DNA of 24,242 nt from CAYZZA01 sp964482685 (GCA_964482685.1 CAYZZA010000019.1:1-24242), one strand, 5' to 3'; positions 8,211-14,147 are shown, numbered from the stretch's first letter. The notes: generated by a model not told the origin, from the sequence alone. Numbers and translations are program-made.

Positions 8211-8774
8211 ATGAAAAAAGAAGTCTTGATTGTGGATGGCTACAATATGATTGGTGCATGGCCGGAACTGATTCGCTTAAAAAACCAAGACAAACTGGAT
8301 GCCGCTCGGGATCATTTGTTGTTACAATTGAGTAATTATTCAAAATACGAAGGGGTAGAAACGCGTGTGGTCTTTGATGCTCAACTTGTCCCCGGAATTC
8401 AAAAAAACTATACTCGTTTTTCGCTAGAAGTAATCTTCACCAAACAAGGGGAAACAGCCGATAGTTATATTGAACGAACGGTAGGAGAAGAAAATCTACT
8501 CATTACACAGGTGTCTGTTGCTACGAGCGATATGGCTGAACAAATGATGATTTTTCAAAAAGGAGCCTCTAGAATATCCGCACGTGAATTGCATAAACGT
8601 GTGACCGAATTAAAAAAACAATATTCCGAAGAATATTTGTCAAAACAAACCCATCGCCCAGTACGCTCTTCTTTATCTGAAAAAGATATGAAGAATTTAT
8701 GGGCCCTTTACGATGAATTAGTCACACCTAGTTCCCAAAAAAAAGGTGCAAAAAAGAAAAAACACAAAGAGTGA
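8211..8774 (+). CDS. yacP: NYN-domain endoribonuclease, Rae1/YacP family
   Basis: The B. subtilis ortholog Rae1 enters the ribosomal A site and cuts specific mRNAs in a translation-dependent way. This 187-residue protein has the NYN (PIN-like) fold: LIVDGYNMIGAW with a catalytic Asp at the start, VVFDAQ, an acidic TADSYIER segment, and the TSDMAEQ motif, followed by a charged C-terminal tail ending in a Lys-rich stretch. I chose ATG 8211 because the domain begins there. An in-frame ATG at 8187 would add eight residues but sits on the GGAGGAAGGGGG ribosome-site region. It follows rlmB closely and precedes a promoter for the sigma factor gene. Confidence 0.9.
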   Translation: MKKEVLIVDGYNMIGAWPELIRLKNQDKLDAARDHLLLQLSNYSKYEGVETRVVFDAQLVPGIQKNYTRFSLEVIFTKQGETADSYIERTVGEENLLITQVSVATSDMAEQMMIFQKGASRISARELHKRVTELKKQYSEEYLSKQTHRPVRSSLSEKDMKNLWALYDELVTPSSQKKGAKKKKHKE

Positions 8775-8793
8775 AAAAATGCGAATCAAACTA

Positions 8794-8802
8794 TGGTAAA
8801 AT
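8794..8802 (+). promoter_or_regulatory. Candidate extended -10 promoter for the sigma factor gene
   Basis: TGGTAAAAT (extended TGn plus TAAAAT) lies about 100 bases upstream of the sigma factor start. The -35 is weak (GTGAAA at a 20-base spacing). The predicted leader contains a small hairpin: AGAGAA (8818-8823) with TTCTCT (8838-8843). Confidence 0.5.
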
Positions 8803-8902
8803 GCGTATTATAGTTATAGAGAAGTTGTTTGATACATTTCTCTGTTAAATATTAATGAGTAATCGGTTAAGTTAGTAAATACAGTATTTTGGGAGGCTTG
8901 AA

Positions 8903-9511
8903 ATGGGACAAGCAGTCGATTTTATTGAGGAATTAACGGATGCGGAACTTCTCTTTCTAATTAAGTATGCGAGTAAAGATCCTTTTGAAGTGTTACTTTT
9001 GCGTTACTATCCTTTAGTTGGCAAAGCAACGCAAGGTTTCTTTATTCGCGGGTATGACAAGGATGATTTTTGGCAAGAGGCACGAATGGTTTTTTATCAT
9101 GCAGTCTACTCGTATGATGAAACCAAAGGATTTACGTTTGGCAAGTTTTTCCAGCTTGCTTTGCGCAATCATATTTACAGTCTCGTCAGAAAAGATATGG
9201 CCCAAAAAAGAACAATGGAAAAAACCGCTACTTCGCTAGAAGGTCTCACTGAAAAGGGTATTTGCCCATACGGCGGGAAAGAATCTTCACAAGAACCGAC
9301 TCCCTTGGAGTACGCAATGGTTAATGACCAGCTATCGGACTATGCAAATTCCCTTTCCCATTTGGAAAAAAAAGTGTTTGGTGCGTACTTGAAGCATGAA
9401 ACCATTGAGGGAATGGCCGAGCAGTTTGGTACAACAATTAATCAAATAAAAAATGCATTAGACCGGTGCAAACGAAAAATGAAAAAACAGTTGGATGAAC
9501 CACATACATAA
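8903..9511 (+). CDS. sigH: RNA polymerase sigma factor, SigH-like
   Basis: A 202-residue sigma-70 family factor without region 1. Region 2 runs from about FEVLLLRYYPLVG through DDFWQEARMVFYHAVYSYDETKGFTFGKFFQLALRN, written here in pieces: FWQEARMVF, the -10 recognition segment YSYDETKGFTFG and the downstream helix. A linker of about 40 residues follows, then region 4 as a helix-turn-helix near MAEQFGTTINQIKNALDRC. The position between yacP and rpmG is exactly that of sigH in B. subtilis, where it controls competence and the transition to sporulation. Non-sporulating Lactobacillales keep a SigH-like factor whose regulon is often competence genes; that role is inferred here. The ATG at 8903 follows GGGAGG. 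Confidence 0.87.
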   Translation: MGQAVDFIEELTDAELLFLIKYASKDPFEVLLLRYYPLVGKATQGFFIRGYDKDDFWQEARMVFYHAVYSYDETKGFTFGKFFQLALRNHIYSLVRKDMAQKRTMEKTATSLEGLTEKGICPYGGKESSQEPTPLEYAMVNDQLSDYANSLSHLEKKVFGAYLKHETIEGMAEQFGTTINQIKNALDRCKRKMKKQLDEPHT

Positions 9512-9567
9512 AACGCACAGCCTATTTACAGTGCCTAGATGCCGCGTGAGATCTCGAAGGTGCAGAG

Positions 9568-9596
9568 TTGACAGCTACAACGCATGATGATACATT
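9568..9596 (+). promoter_or_regulatory. Promoter for rpmG-secE
   Basis: A consensus TTGACA (9568-9573) is followed after exactly 17 bases by TACATT (9591-9596), and a TG at 9588-9589 makes the -10 extended. It is one of the best promoters in the window and lies 46 bases before rpmG. The initiating base would be near 9603. Confidence 0.78.
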
Positions 9597-9641
9597 TAGA
9601 GCTGTTGAATCTTCATTCAAGGATTAGAAAAGAGGAAAAAG

Positions 9642-9794
9642 ATGTCACAGAAAAAAATAGTCCTTGCCTGCACACAATGCGGATCAAGGAATTACTCTAA
9701 GCCAACCGGGACACAATCGCGAACAGAGCGATTGGAATTAAACAAATTCTGTCGTTACTGCAGCAAACATACTCTTCACCGCGAAACGAAATAA
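9642..9794 (+). CDS. rpmG: 50S ribosomal protein L33
   Basis: A 50-residue L33 (MSQKKIVLACTQCGSRNY at the start). It has two CxxC pairs, Cys10/Cys13 and Cys37/Cys40, so it is the zinc-binding C+ type, and the family pattern RTERLELNKFCRYC before the C-terminal KHTLHRETK. The ATG at 9642 follows GAGGAAAA. It sits between sigH and secE as in other Firmicutes. Firmicutes often carry another L33 copy elsewhere, in some cases without the cysteines. Confidence 0.95.
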   Translation: MSQKKIVLACTQCGSRNYSKPTGTQSRTERLELNKFCRYCSKHTLHRETK

Positions 9795-9837
9795 TACACT
9801 TTAAATATTAACAGATGCACACACTAGGAGGGAAAAA

Positions 9838-10017
9838 ATGGGAAAAATAGGTACATTTTTTAAAGAGGTCCGCTACGAGATGCAAGCTGTCAAGTGGCCA
9901 GATAATGCTACCCTTCGAAAAAATGCTATTACAGTATTTACTGTGATTGCTATCTTCACTGTCTTCTTTATGGGAATCGATTTTCTTACATCATCACTCC
10001 TAAATTTACTTCCATAA
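9838..10017 (+). CDS. secE: Preprotein translocase subunit SecE
   Basis: SecE stabilises SecY in the membrane protein-conducting channel. The 59-residue short Firmicutes form has an amphipathic cytoplasmic helix (FFKEVRYEMQAVKWP, with the conserved KWP) followed by a single transmembrane helix, about residues 30-50 (ITVFTVIAIFTVFFMGI), and a short exterior tail. The ATG at 9838 follows AGGAGGG at 7 bases. It is co-transcribed with rpmG from the promoter at 9568-9596 and is followed by the separate nusG promoter. Confidence 0.95.
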   Translation: MGKIGTFFKEVRYEMQAVKWPDNATLRKNAITVFTVIAIFTVFFMGIDFLTSSLLNLLP

Positions 10018-10046
10018 GAGAAATCAGGACTCAAATGTAAGAACAT

Positions 10047-10076
10047 TTGCAGAAAACTATTTAAACGTGGTATACT
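10047..10076 (+). promoter_or_regulatory. Promoter for nusG
   Basis: TTGCAG (10047-10052) and TATACT (10071-10076) are separated by 18 bases, and TG at 10068-10069 extends the -10. Transcription would start near 10083, just before the leader hairpin that resembles an intrinsic terminator. Confidence 0.75.
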
Positions 10077-10095
10077 CTAGACGAAATGAACGCAG

Positions 10096-10130
10096 AAAAA
10101 ACCTTCTTACTTTTGTAGAAGGTTTTTTTA
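10096..10130 (+). terminator. Intrinsic terminator/attenuator in the nusG leader
   Basis: AAAAAACCTTCT (10096-10107) pairs with AGAAGGTTTTTT (10117-10128) around a 9-base loop, and the 3' arm ends in a run of seven T. It lies between the nusG promoter (10047-10076) and the nusG ribosome site (10153-10159). It could end secE transcripts, but any RNA from the nusG promoter must also pass it, so it looks like an attenuator. Confidence 0.72.
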
Positions 10131-10165
10131 TATCGTCTTTTTTAATGAGAATAGGAGAGAAAAGA

Positions 10166-10714
10166 ATGGAAGAAATTGAATTAAAAAAACAGTGGTATGT
10201 CTTGCACACCTATTCAGGGTACGAGAATAAGGTGAAACAAAACATTGAATCACGAGCCATGAGCATGAAAATGGAAGACAATATTTTCCGAGTCATTGTT
10301 CCCGAAGAAGAGCAAACAGAAACAAAAGATGGAAAAGAAAAAACAACAATGGTTAAAACGTTTCCTGGGTATGTATTAATTGAAATGATTATGTCCGACC
10401 AAGCCTGGTACATTGTTCGAAACACACCAGGTGTGACCGGATTTGTAGGTTCACATGGTGCTGGGAGTAAACCTGCCCCTTTGTTGCCTGAAGAAGTGGA
10501 CAATATCCTCTCATCTGTCGGGATTAATCCAAAACAGCGTGACATCGACCTTGAAATTGGTGAGGTCGTCTTGATTGCTGGTGGAGCATTTGATGGGCTT
10601 GAAGGAGTTGTCACCGACACTGATTCTGAAAAAGGCAAAGTAATGGTTCTAGTTGAAATGTTTGGACGTGAGACCAATACTGAAGTGGACTACGATCAAG
10701 TGAAAAAAGTATAA
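10166..10714 (+). CDS. nusG: Transcription termination/antitermination factor NusG
   Basis: NusG binds the RNA polymerase clamp. In Firmicutes it promotes pausing and modulates intrinsic termination, and it can couple to ribosomes. The 182-residue protein has the NGN domain (KKQWYVLHTYSGYENKV onward, including FPGYVLIEM and VRNTPGVTGFVG) and a C-terminal KOW domain (IGEVVLIAGGAFDGLEGVV). ATG 10166 follows AGGAGAG (10153-10159) and gives the usual start. Extending upstream in frame to 10067 would translate through the promoter and terminator hairpin, so I reject it. The leader terminator suggests autogenous or elongation-dependent control. Confidence 0.96.
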   Translation: MEEIELKKQWYVLHTYSGYENKVKQNIESRAMSMKMEDNIFRVIVPEEEQTETKDGKEKTTMVKTFPGYVLIEMIMSDQAWYIVRNTPGVTGFVGSHGAGSKPAPLLPEEVDNILSSVGINPKQRDIDLEIGEVVLIAGGAFDGLEGVVTDTDSEKGKVMVLVEMFGRETNTEVDYDQVKKV

Positions 10715-10810
10715 GGACAGTCCTTTTTAATTCATATTTAGCAAAGTGCTTGCTTTTTGGTAGAAGCAAGCATCTTGAAAGAAAAATGTTGTAAAAATAT
10801 AAGATTGATG

Positions 10811-10839
10811 TTGCAAACAAAAATAATGAGTGGTATACT
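10811..10839 (+). promoter_or_regulatory. Promoter for rplK-rplA
   Basis: TTGCAA (10811-10816) and TATACT (10834-10839) with a 17-base spacer and TG at 10831-10832. It closely resembles the nusG promoter (same TGGTATACT core). Transcription should start near 10846, just ahead of a short hairpin (GTACGA/TCGTAC, about 10846-10861) and the L1-site mimic. Confidence 0.8.
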
Positions 10840-10868
10840 TCTTTGGTACGATTTTTCGTACAAATAGA

Positions 10869-10903
10869 AGTGGGAGGGGAATAAGACACCCCATTCAACC
10901 ACT
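10869..10903 (+). promoter_or_regulatory. L1-binding-site mimic in the rplK leader
   Basis: AGTGG (10869-10873) pairs with CCACT (10899-10903), then an asymmetric internal loop (GA opposite ATTCAA), then GGGG (10876-10879) pairs with CCCC (10889-10892). The GTGGGAGG strand matches the L1-binding helix 76 of 23S rRNA, where E. coli has GGUGGGAGG opposite AUACCACC. L1 protein binding here would repress translation of the rplKA mRNA, the classical autogenous circuit. The assignment is from sequence and fold resemblance. Confidence 0.72.
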
Positions 10904-10931
10904 CACGGACTCAACAAGGAGGTTATGTCAC

Positions 10932-11357
10932 GTGGCTAAAAAAGTCGTCAATATTGTGAAACTGCAAATACCAGCAGGGAAAGCAAGTCCTGCACCGCCT
11001 GTAGGACCAGCACTTGGTCAAGCACAAGTAAACATTATGGGATTCTGTAAAGAGTTTAATGCTCGCACAGCAGATCAAAATGGAATGCTTATTCCTGTTG
11101 TTATTTCTGTATACGAAGATCGTTCGTTTACATTTGTAACAAAAACACCACCAGCAGCAATCTTGCTTAAGAAAGCAGCAGGAGTGGACTCTGGTTCAGG
11201 AGAACCAAACAAAACTAAAGTAGCGAAAGTATCGAAAGATCAAGTTAGAGAAATTGCAGAAATTAAAATGCAAGATCTAAACGCTGCCGATGTTGAAGCA
11301 GCAATGAGAATGGTCGAAGGAACAGCAAGAAGCATGGGCTTCACTGTCGAAGGCTAA
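10932..11357 (+). CDS. rplK: 50S ribosomal protein L11
   Basis: L11 (141 residues) forms the GTPase-associated centre base with 23S rRNA and is needed for RelA activation on stalled ribosomes. The N-terminal segment KLQIPAGKASPAPPVGPALG with conserved prolines, the linker and the C-terminal rRNA-binding domain (KVAKVSKDQVREIAEIKM, DLNAADVEAAMRMVEGTARSMG) are all intact. The start is GTG 10932, ten bases after AAGGAGG (10915-10921); a nearby ATG at 10925 hits a stop after four codons. An L1-site mimic precedes it in the leader, and rplA follows in the same transcript. Confidence 0.96.
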   Translation: MAKKVVNIVKLQIPAGKASPAPPVGPALGQAQVNIMGFCKEFNARTADQNGMLIPVVISVYEDRSFTFVTKTPPAAILLKKAAGVDSGSGEPNKTKVAKVSKDQVREIAEIKMQDLNAADVEAAMRMVEGTARSMGFTVEG

Positions 11358-11404
11358 TCAGTCTAGACCATTTTTTACCCCCTATATTTGCCGTATAGGG
11401 ATTA

Positions 11405-11431
11405 AGTGGGAGGAAAATCCGTTATAACCAC
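11405..11431 (+). promoter_or_regulatory. Second L1-binding-site mimic, before rplA
   Basis: GTGG (11406-11409) pairs with CCAC (11428-11431), with a GA internal-loop side opposite GTTATAA, then GGA (11412-11414) pairs with TCC (11418-11420). The AGTGGGAGG and AACCAC strands repeat those in the rplK leader. The rplA ribosome site AAGGAGG (11435-11441) begins four bases later, so bound L1 could block it directly. A separate 7-bp hairpin (11380-11386 with 11394-11400) lies just upstream. Confidence 0.65.
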
Positions 11432-11449
11432 ACTAAGGAGGAAAAGAAC

Positions 11450-12142
11450 GTGGCAAAGAAAAGCAAACAATATTTGGCTGCCCTTGAAAAAGTGGATAGA
11501 CATACAGAATATCCAGCTACTGAAGCAATTGAACTTGTGAAAGAACTGGATTATTCGAAAATGGATGCAACCGTAGAAGTTGCATATCGTTTAAATGTCG
11601 ACCCTAAAAAAGCAGACCAACAAATCCGTGGAGCACTTGTGCTTCCAAACGGGACAGGTAAAACACAAACTGTTGCAGTTTTCGCTCGTGGTGAAAAAGC
11701 TAAAGAAGCAGAAGCAGCAGGTGCAGACTTCGTTGGAGATACAGACTTAGTTGAACGTGTACAAGGTGGATGGATGGACTTCGACGTTGTCGTTGCAACT
11801 CCAGACATGATGGCTGAAGTAGGGCGTTTAGGACGTGTACTTGGACCTAAAGGTTTAATGCCAAACCCTAAAACTGGTACAGTTACAATGGATGTCACAA
11901 AAGCTGTAACAGATATTAAAGCTGGACAAGTCACATACCGTTTAGACAAAGCTGGAAACATCCACGTTCCAATTGGAAAAGTTTCATTTGATGTGGAAAC
12001 ACTTCAAGAAAACTTCCGTGCTCTTCACGATGTTATTCTGAAAGCTAAACCAGCATCAACAAAAGGGACATATATTAAAAACATTGCTCTAACAAGCACG
12101 TTTGGCCCTGGCGTTAAAGTTGACAACTCAACTATACTTTAA
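11450..12142 (+). CDS. rplA: 50S ribosomal protein L1
   Basis: L1 (230 residues) binds the mobile L1 stalk of 23S rRNA at the E site and represses its own operon. Family hallmarks are present: the N-terminal KKSKQYLAALEKVD, the GTGKTQTVAVFARG strand, and the conserved GLMPNPKTGTVT block after GRVLGPK. Domain I and domain II are both intact and the length is typical. The start is GTG 11450 with AAGGAGG upstream. It is the presumed regulator acting on the two L1-site mimics. Confidence 0.96.
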   Translation: MAKKSKQYLAALEKVDRHTEYPATEAIELVKELDYSKMDATVEVAYRLNVDPKKADQQIRGALVLPNGTGKTQTVAVFARGEKAKEAEAAGADFVGDTDLVERVQGGWMDFDVVVATPDMMAEVGRLGRVLGPKGLMPNPKTGTVTMDVTKAVTDIKAGQVTYRLDKAGNIHVPIGKVSFDVETLQENFRALHDVILKAKPASTKGTYIKNIALTSTFGPGVKVDNSTIL

Positions 12143-12153
12143 AAAAATCGACC

Positions 12154-12182
12154 TTGACTTAAGAAAGAGCCTTTGGTAAACT
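12154..12182 (+). promoter_or_regulatory. Promoter for rplJ-rplL
   Basis: TTGACT (12154-12159) and TAAACT (12177-12182) with a 17-base spacer and TG at 12174-12175 (extended -10). It produces the L10 leader from about 12189. No terminator is evident after rplA, so read-through may also contribute. Confidence 0.72.
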
Positions 12183-12210
12183 TCTTTCGTCAAGCATGCG
12201 AATATATAAA

Positions 12211-12310
12211 TACCGAAGACAGTAGGAGGCTAACGCCTTAATGAATTCCTGCCGAGGAGAATGTGTTCTAACACACCTGAACCCCTCTATGTCTACGGAC
12301 AATAGAGGGG
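12211..12310 (+). promoter_or_regulatory. Ribosomal protein L10 leader (L10-(L7/L12)4-responsive)
   Basis: The segment around 12213-12257 carries the conserved L10-leader bases (CCGAAGACAGTAGGAGGC, then GCCTTAATGAATTCCTGCCGAGG, quoted in parts), in which GGAGGC pairs with GCCT and the AGTAGG side faces TCCTGCC. In Firmicutes the L10-L12 complex binds this kink-turn-like structure and represses rplJL by attenuation. A further small stem (TGTGT/ACACA, 12263-12275) and a terminator follow. Confidence 0.82.
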
Positions 12311-12322
12311 TTTTCTTCTTTT
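12282..12322 (+). terminator. Intrinsic terminator within the L10 leader (attenuator)
   Basis: CCCCTCTA (12282-12289) pairs with TAGAGGGG (12303-12310), with an inner TGTC/GACA helix, followed by TTTTCTTCTTTT. It is placed between the L10-binding fold and the rplJ ribosome site, the standard arrangement for transcription attenuation of rplJL in Firmicutes. Confidence 0.85.
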
Positions 12323-12361
12323 GAAAAGAAACAAGTCCATTGATCAGGAGGTGAACACTTA

Positions 12362-12865
12362 ATGAGCCAAAAAGTACTTGATAACAAAAAAGCAATTGTC
12401 GAAGAGTTGACACAAAAATTCGAAGCAGCCGCTTCTGTTGTTGTAGTTGATTATCGTGGTTTGACTGTTACAGAAGTAACTGAATTACGTAAACAACTTC
12501 GCGATTCTAACGTAGAAATCCGCGTATTGAAAAATACCCTTTTACGTCGTGCAGCAAACGCTGCAGGATTAGAAGGAATGGATGATGTTTTCAAAGGTCC
12601 TACAGCTGTTGCATTTAGTAACGAAGAAGTTGTAGCTCCAGCAAAAATCATTGCTGATTTTGCTAAAACAGCTAGCGCTTTAGAAATCAAAGGTGGAGTA
12701 ATCGAAGGCAAAGTTGCAGATGCAGAGCAAATTAACGCACTTGCAAAACTTCCAAGTCGCGAAGGACTTCTATCCATGCTACTATCTGTTTTACAAGCAC
12801 CAATCAGAAACACTGCATTGGCAGTCAAGGCAGTTGCAGAGAAAAAAGAAGAAGAAGCAGCATAA
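12362..12865 (+). CDS. rplJ: 50S ribosomal protein L10
   Basis: L10 (167 residues) anchors L7/L12 dimers to the ribosome and, as the L10-L12 complex, represses its own mRNA. The N-terminal rRNA-binding domain is clear (KKAIVEELTQKFEAAASVVV, DYRGLTVTEVTELRKQLR, VLKNTLLRRA), and the C-terminal helix that carries the L12 dimers ends in an acidic tail (VAEKKEEEAA). The ATG at 12362 follows AGGAGG (12346-12351) at ten bases. Expression should follow the leader attenuator upstream. Confidence 0.96.
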   Translation: MSQKVLDNKKAIVEELTQKFEAAASVVVVDYRGLTVTEVTELRKQLRDSNVEIRVLKNTLLRRAANAAGLEGMDDVFKGPTAVAFSNEEVVAPAKIIADFAKTASALEIKGGVIEGKVADAEQINALAKLPSREGLLSMLLSVLQAPIRNTALAVKAVAEKKEEEAA

Positions 12866-12952
12866 TCATTTATGTTTGCCCACCTATAGTGAACAAAAAA
12901 GCTATACACATGTACGTCAAAAAAACGAACTTAAAAATGGAGGAAAACAATC

Positions 12953-13318
12953 ATGTCATTAGATATTGAAAAAATTGTTGCTGATTTAAAAGAGTCAACA
13001 GTTATGGAATTAAACGAATTAGTTAGCGCAATTGAAGAAGAATTTGGTGTAACTGCAGCAGCTCCAGTAGCAGCAGCAGGTGCAGGTGCAGCAGTTGAAG
13101 AAGAACAAACAGAATTTACAGTTGAATTGGTTGAAGCAGGAGCAGCTAAGATCAAAGTTATCAAAGCTGTCCGTGAAGCTACAGGTCTTGGCTTGAAAGA
13201 AGCTAAAGCATTAGTAGACTCAGCACCATCTGCAATCAAAGAAAACGTATCTAAAGAAGAAGCAGAAGAACTAAAAGCTAAAATTGAAGAAGTTGGCGGA
13301 AAAGTAGAAGTTAAATAA
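12953..13318 (+). CDS. rplL: 50S ribosomal protein L7/L12
   Basis: L7/L12 (121 residues) recruits translational GTPases. It has the N-terminal dimerisation/L10-binding helices (SLDIEKIVADLKESTVMELN), the Ala/Gly/Val hinge (AAAPVAAAGAGAAVEEE) and the C-terminal domain with KIKVIKAVREATGLGLKEAK, which contacts elongation factors. The ATG at 12953 follows GGAGG. It is co-transcribed with rplJ over an 87-base gap and ends in a strong terminator. Several antisense frames here are artefacts of its Ala/Glu-rich coding. Confidence 0.97.
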   Translation: MSLDIEKIVADLKESTVMELNELVSAIEEEFGVTAAAPVAAAGAGAAVEEEQTEFTVELVEAGAAKIKVIKAVREATGLGLKEAKALVDSAPSAIKENVSKEEAEELKAKIEEVGGKVEVK

Positions 13319-13334
13319 TTTCTATTTGGCTAGG

Positions 13335-13373
13335 AAAAGGCTAAACACTGAATTCGGTGTTTAGCCTTTTTTA
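13335..13373 (+). terminator. Intrinsic terminator after rplL
   Basis: AAAAGGCTAAACAC (13335-13348) pairs perfectly with GTGTTTAGCCTTTT (13357-13370): 14 bp, an eight-base loop and a six-T run. It separates the ribosomal protein operon from the two accessory genes that follow. Confidence 0.93.
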
Positions 13374-13389
13374 TATGAACAGTTATTTG

Positions 13390-13395
13390 TATAAT
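13390..13395 (+). promoter_or_regulatory. Weak candidate promoter for the YxjI-like gene
   Basis: A perfect TATAAT follows the rplL terminator and lies 61 bases before the gene, but I see no -35 at proper distance and the preceding TG has no spacer base. Because the terminator upstream is strong, some promoter is needed here. Confidence 0.3.
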
Positions 13396-13456
13396 AAGTG
13401 GAGTGTTGAATCTAAAATTGAGTACGGCAGAATCTGGTTAATATAGGAGTGGTGAA

Positions 13457-13939
13457 ATGAAATACTACATAAAACAACAAGTTTTTTCATGGTCAGACCA
13501 GTTTGATGTACAAGACAGTAATGGGAAAAGTATTTATACGATAAAAGGACAACTGTTTTCTTGGGGAAAAAAACTAACGGCATATGACAAAGAAGGGCGT
13601 GAGGTCCTATACATAGAACAAAAACTATGGAAATGGCTCCCTACGTATTCATTGTTTAGTCAAGGGCGTGAAATTGCACAAATAAAAAAAGAACTCACAT
13701 TTTTAAAACCTAAATATCAGATTCAAGGTCCTGATTGGGTAGTGGAAGGATCTGTTTGGCAACATGATTATGTGATGAAAGCACGAGGAGACGTAGTCGC
13801 AACGGTTCAAAAAGAGTGGTTTACGTGGGGGGATTCCTATGTATTGGAAGTCAAACAAGAAGATGCAACCTTATTGGCGTTAGGCATCATGATAGTAATT
13901 GATTGCGTAATGGAAGCTGAAGCGGCAAGTTCTTCTTAA
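13457..13939 (+). CDS. YxjI/LURP-one-related (tubby-like fold) protein
   Basis: A 160-residue protein with the pattern of the YxjI/LOR (LURP-one-related, DUF567) family, a beta-barrel with a buried C-terminal hydrophobic helix. It repeats the unit F-S-W ... D..G..IY.IKGQ: VFSWSDQFDVQDSNGKSIY, then LFSWGKKLTAYDKEGREVLY, then a later strand pair, and ends with a hydrophobic helix (LLALGIMIVIDCVM). It has no signal peptide. The biochemical function of bacterial members is not established; tubby relatives bind phosphoinositides or act at membranes. The ATG at 13457 follows AGGAG. It lies between the rplL terminator and the pyrP leader, outside the usual order. Confidence 0.78.
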   Translation: MKYYIKQQVFSWSDQFDVQDSNGKSIYTIKGQLFSWGKKLTAYDKEGREVLYIEQKLWKWLPTYSLFSQGREIAQIKKELTFLKPKYQIQGPDWVVEGSVWQHDYVMKARGDVVATVQKEWFTWGDSYVLEVKQEDATLLALGIMIVIDCVMEAEAASSS

Positions 13940-13979
13940 AGAAAGATGAATAAAAAATAAAATTAAATTTTAAAAATGA

Positions 13980-14008
13980 TTGTAATTAGAGAAGGTTCTT
14001 GCTACAAT
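13980..14008 (+). promoter_or_regulatory. Promoter for pyrP
   Basis: TTGTAA (13980-13985), a 17-base spacer and TACAAT (14003-14008), with TG at 14000-14001 forming an extended -10. The transcript would begin near 14015, immediately before the PyrR-binding stem. Confidence 0.72.
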
Positions 14009-14021
14009 GACAAAAGCAAAG

Positions 14022-14090
14022 TCCTTTTAAATTAATCCTGTGAGATTAAAAAGGGTAGAATCGAATACTGATACCTACCGAGGGTCCTTT
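14022..14090 (+). promoter_or_regulatory. PyrR-binding attenuator leader of pyrP
   Basis: AATCCTGTGAGATT (14034-14047) matches the PyrR-binding loop consensus ARUCCNGNGAGGYU, and it sits at the top of a stem between CCTTTT (14023-14028) and AAAAGG (14048-14053). The downstream segment AAAAGGGTAG can instead pair with CTACC and TCCTTTT (14075-14090), giving an antiterminator. With UMP or UTP bound, PyrR would stabilise the first stem and allow the terminator to form, so the permease would be turned off when pyrimidines are plentiful. Mechanism from B. subtilis; the folds here are by eye. Confidence 0.78.
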
Positions 14091-14121
14091 TGCGCAAAAA
14101 AATTGTGAAAGGGCATTTTTT
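14084..14121 (+). terminator. Intrinsic terminator of the pyrP attenuator
   Basis: GTCCTTT (14084-14090) pairs with AAAGGGC (14108-14114, one wobble) and CGCAA (14093-14097) with TTGTG (14103-14107), followed by ATTTTTT. Its 5' arm competes with the antiterminator upstream. An alternative local stem GGGCAT/ATGCCC (14111-14126) overlaps the end. Confidence 0.75.
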
Positions 14122-14147
14122 ATGCCCAAGAAGGGGAGTAAGAAGGT

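Noticed and set aside
10067..10165. Upstream extension of NusG
   Set aside because: It would translate through the promoter -10 and the leader terminator, and NusG proteins begin near the chosen ATG.
10210..10677. 155-codon minus-strand open frame across nusG
   Set aside because: Antisense to intact NusG; Ser/Thr/Pro-rich translation typical of a reversed coding frame.
12451..13239. Minus-strand Ala/Ser-rich frames over rplJ and rplL
   Set aside because: Reverse readings of Ala/Glu-rich ribosomal protein codons; no start signals.
14015..14147. Purine or xanthine riboswitch upstream of the permease
   Set aside because: The conserved purine-aptamer core is absent, while the PyrR-binding loop is a good match.
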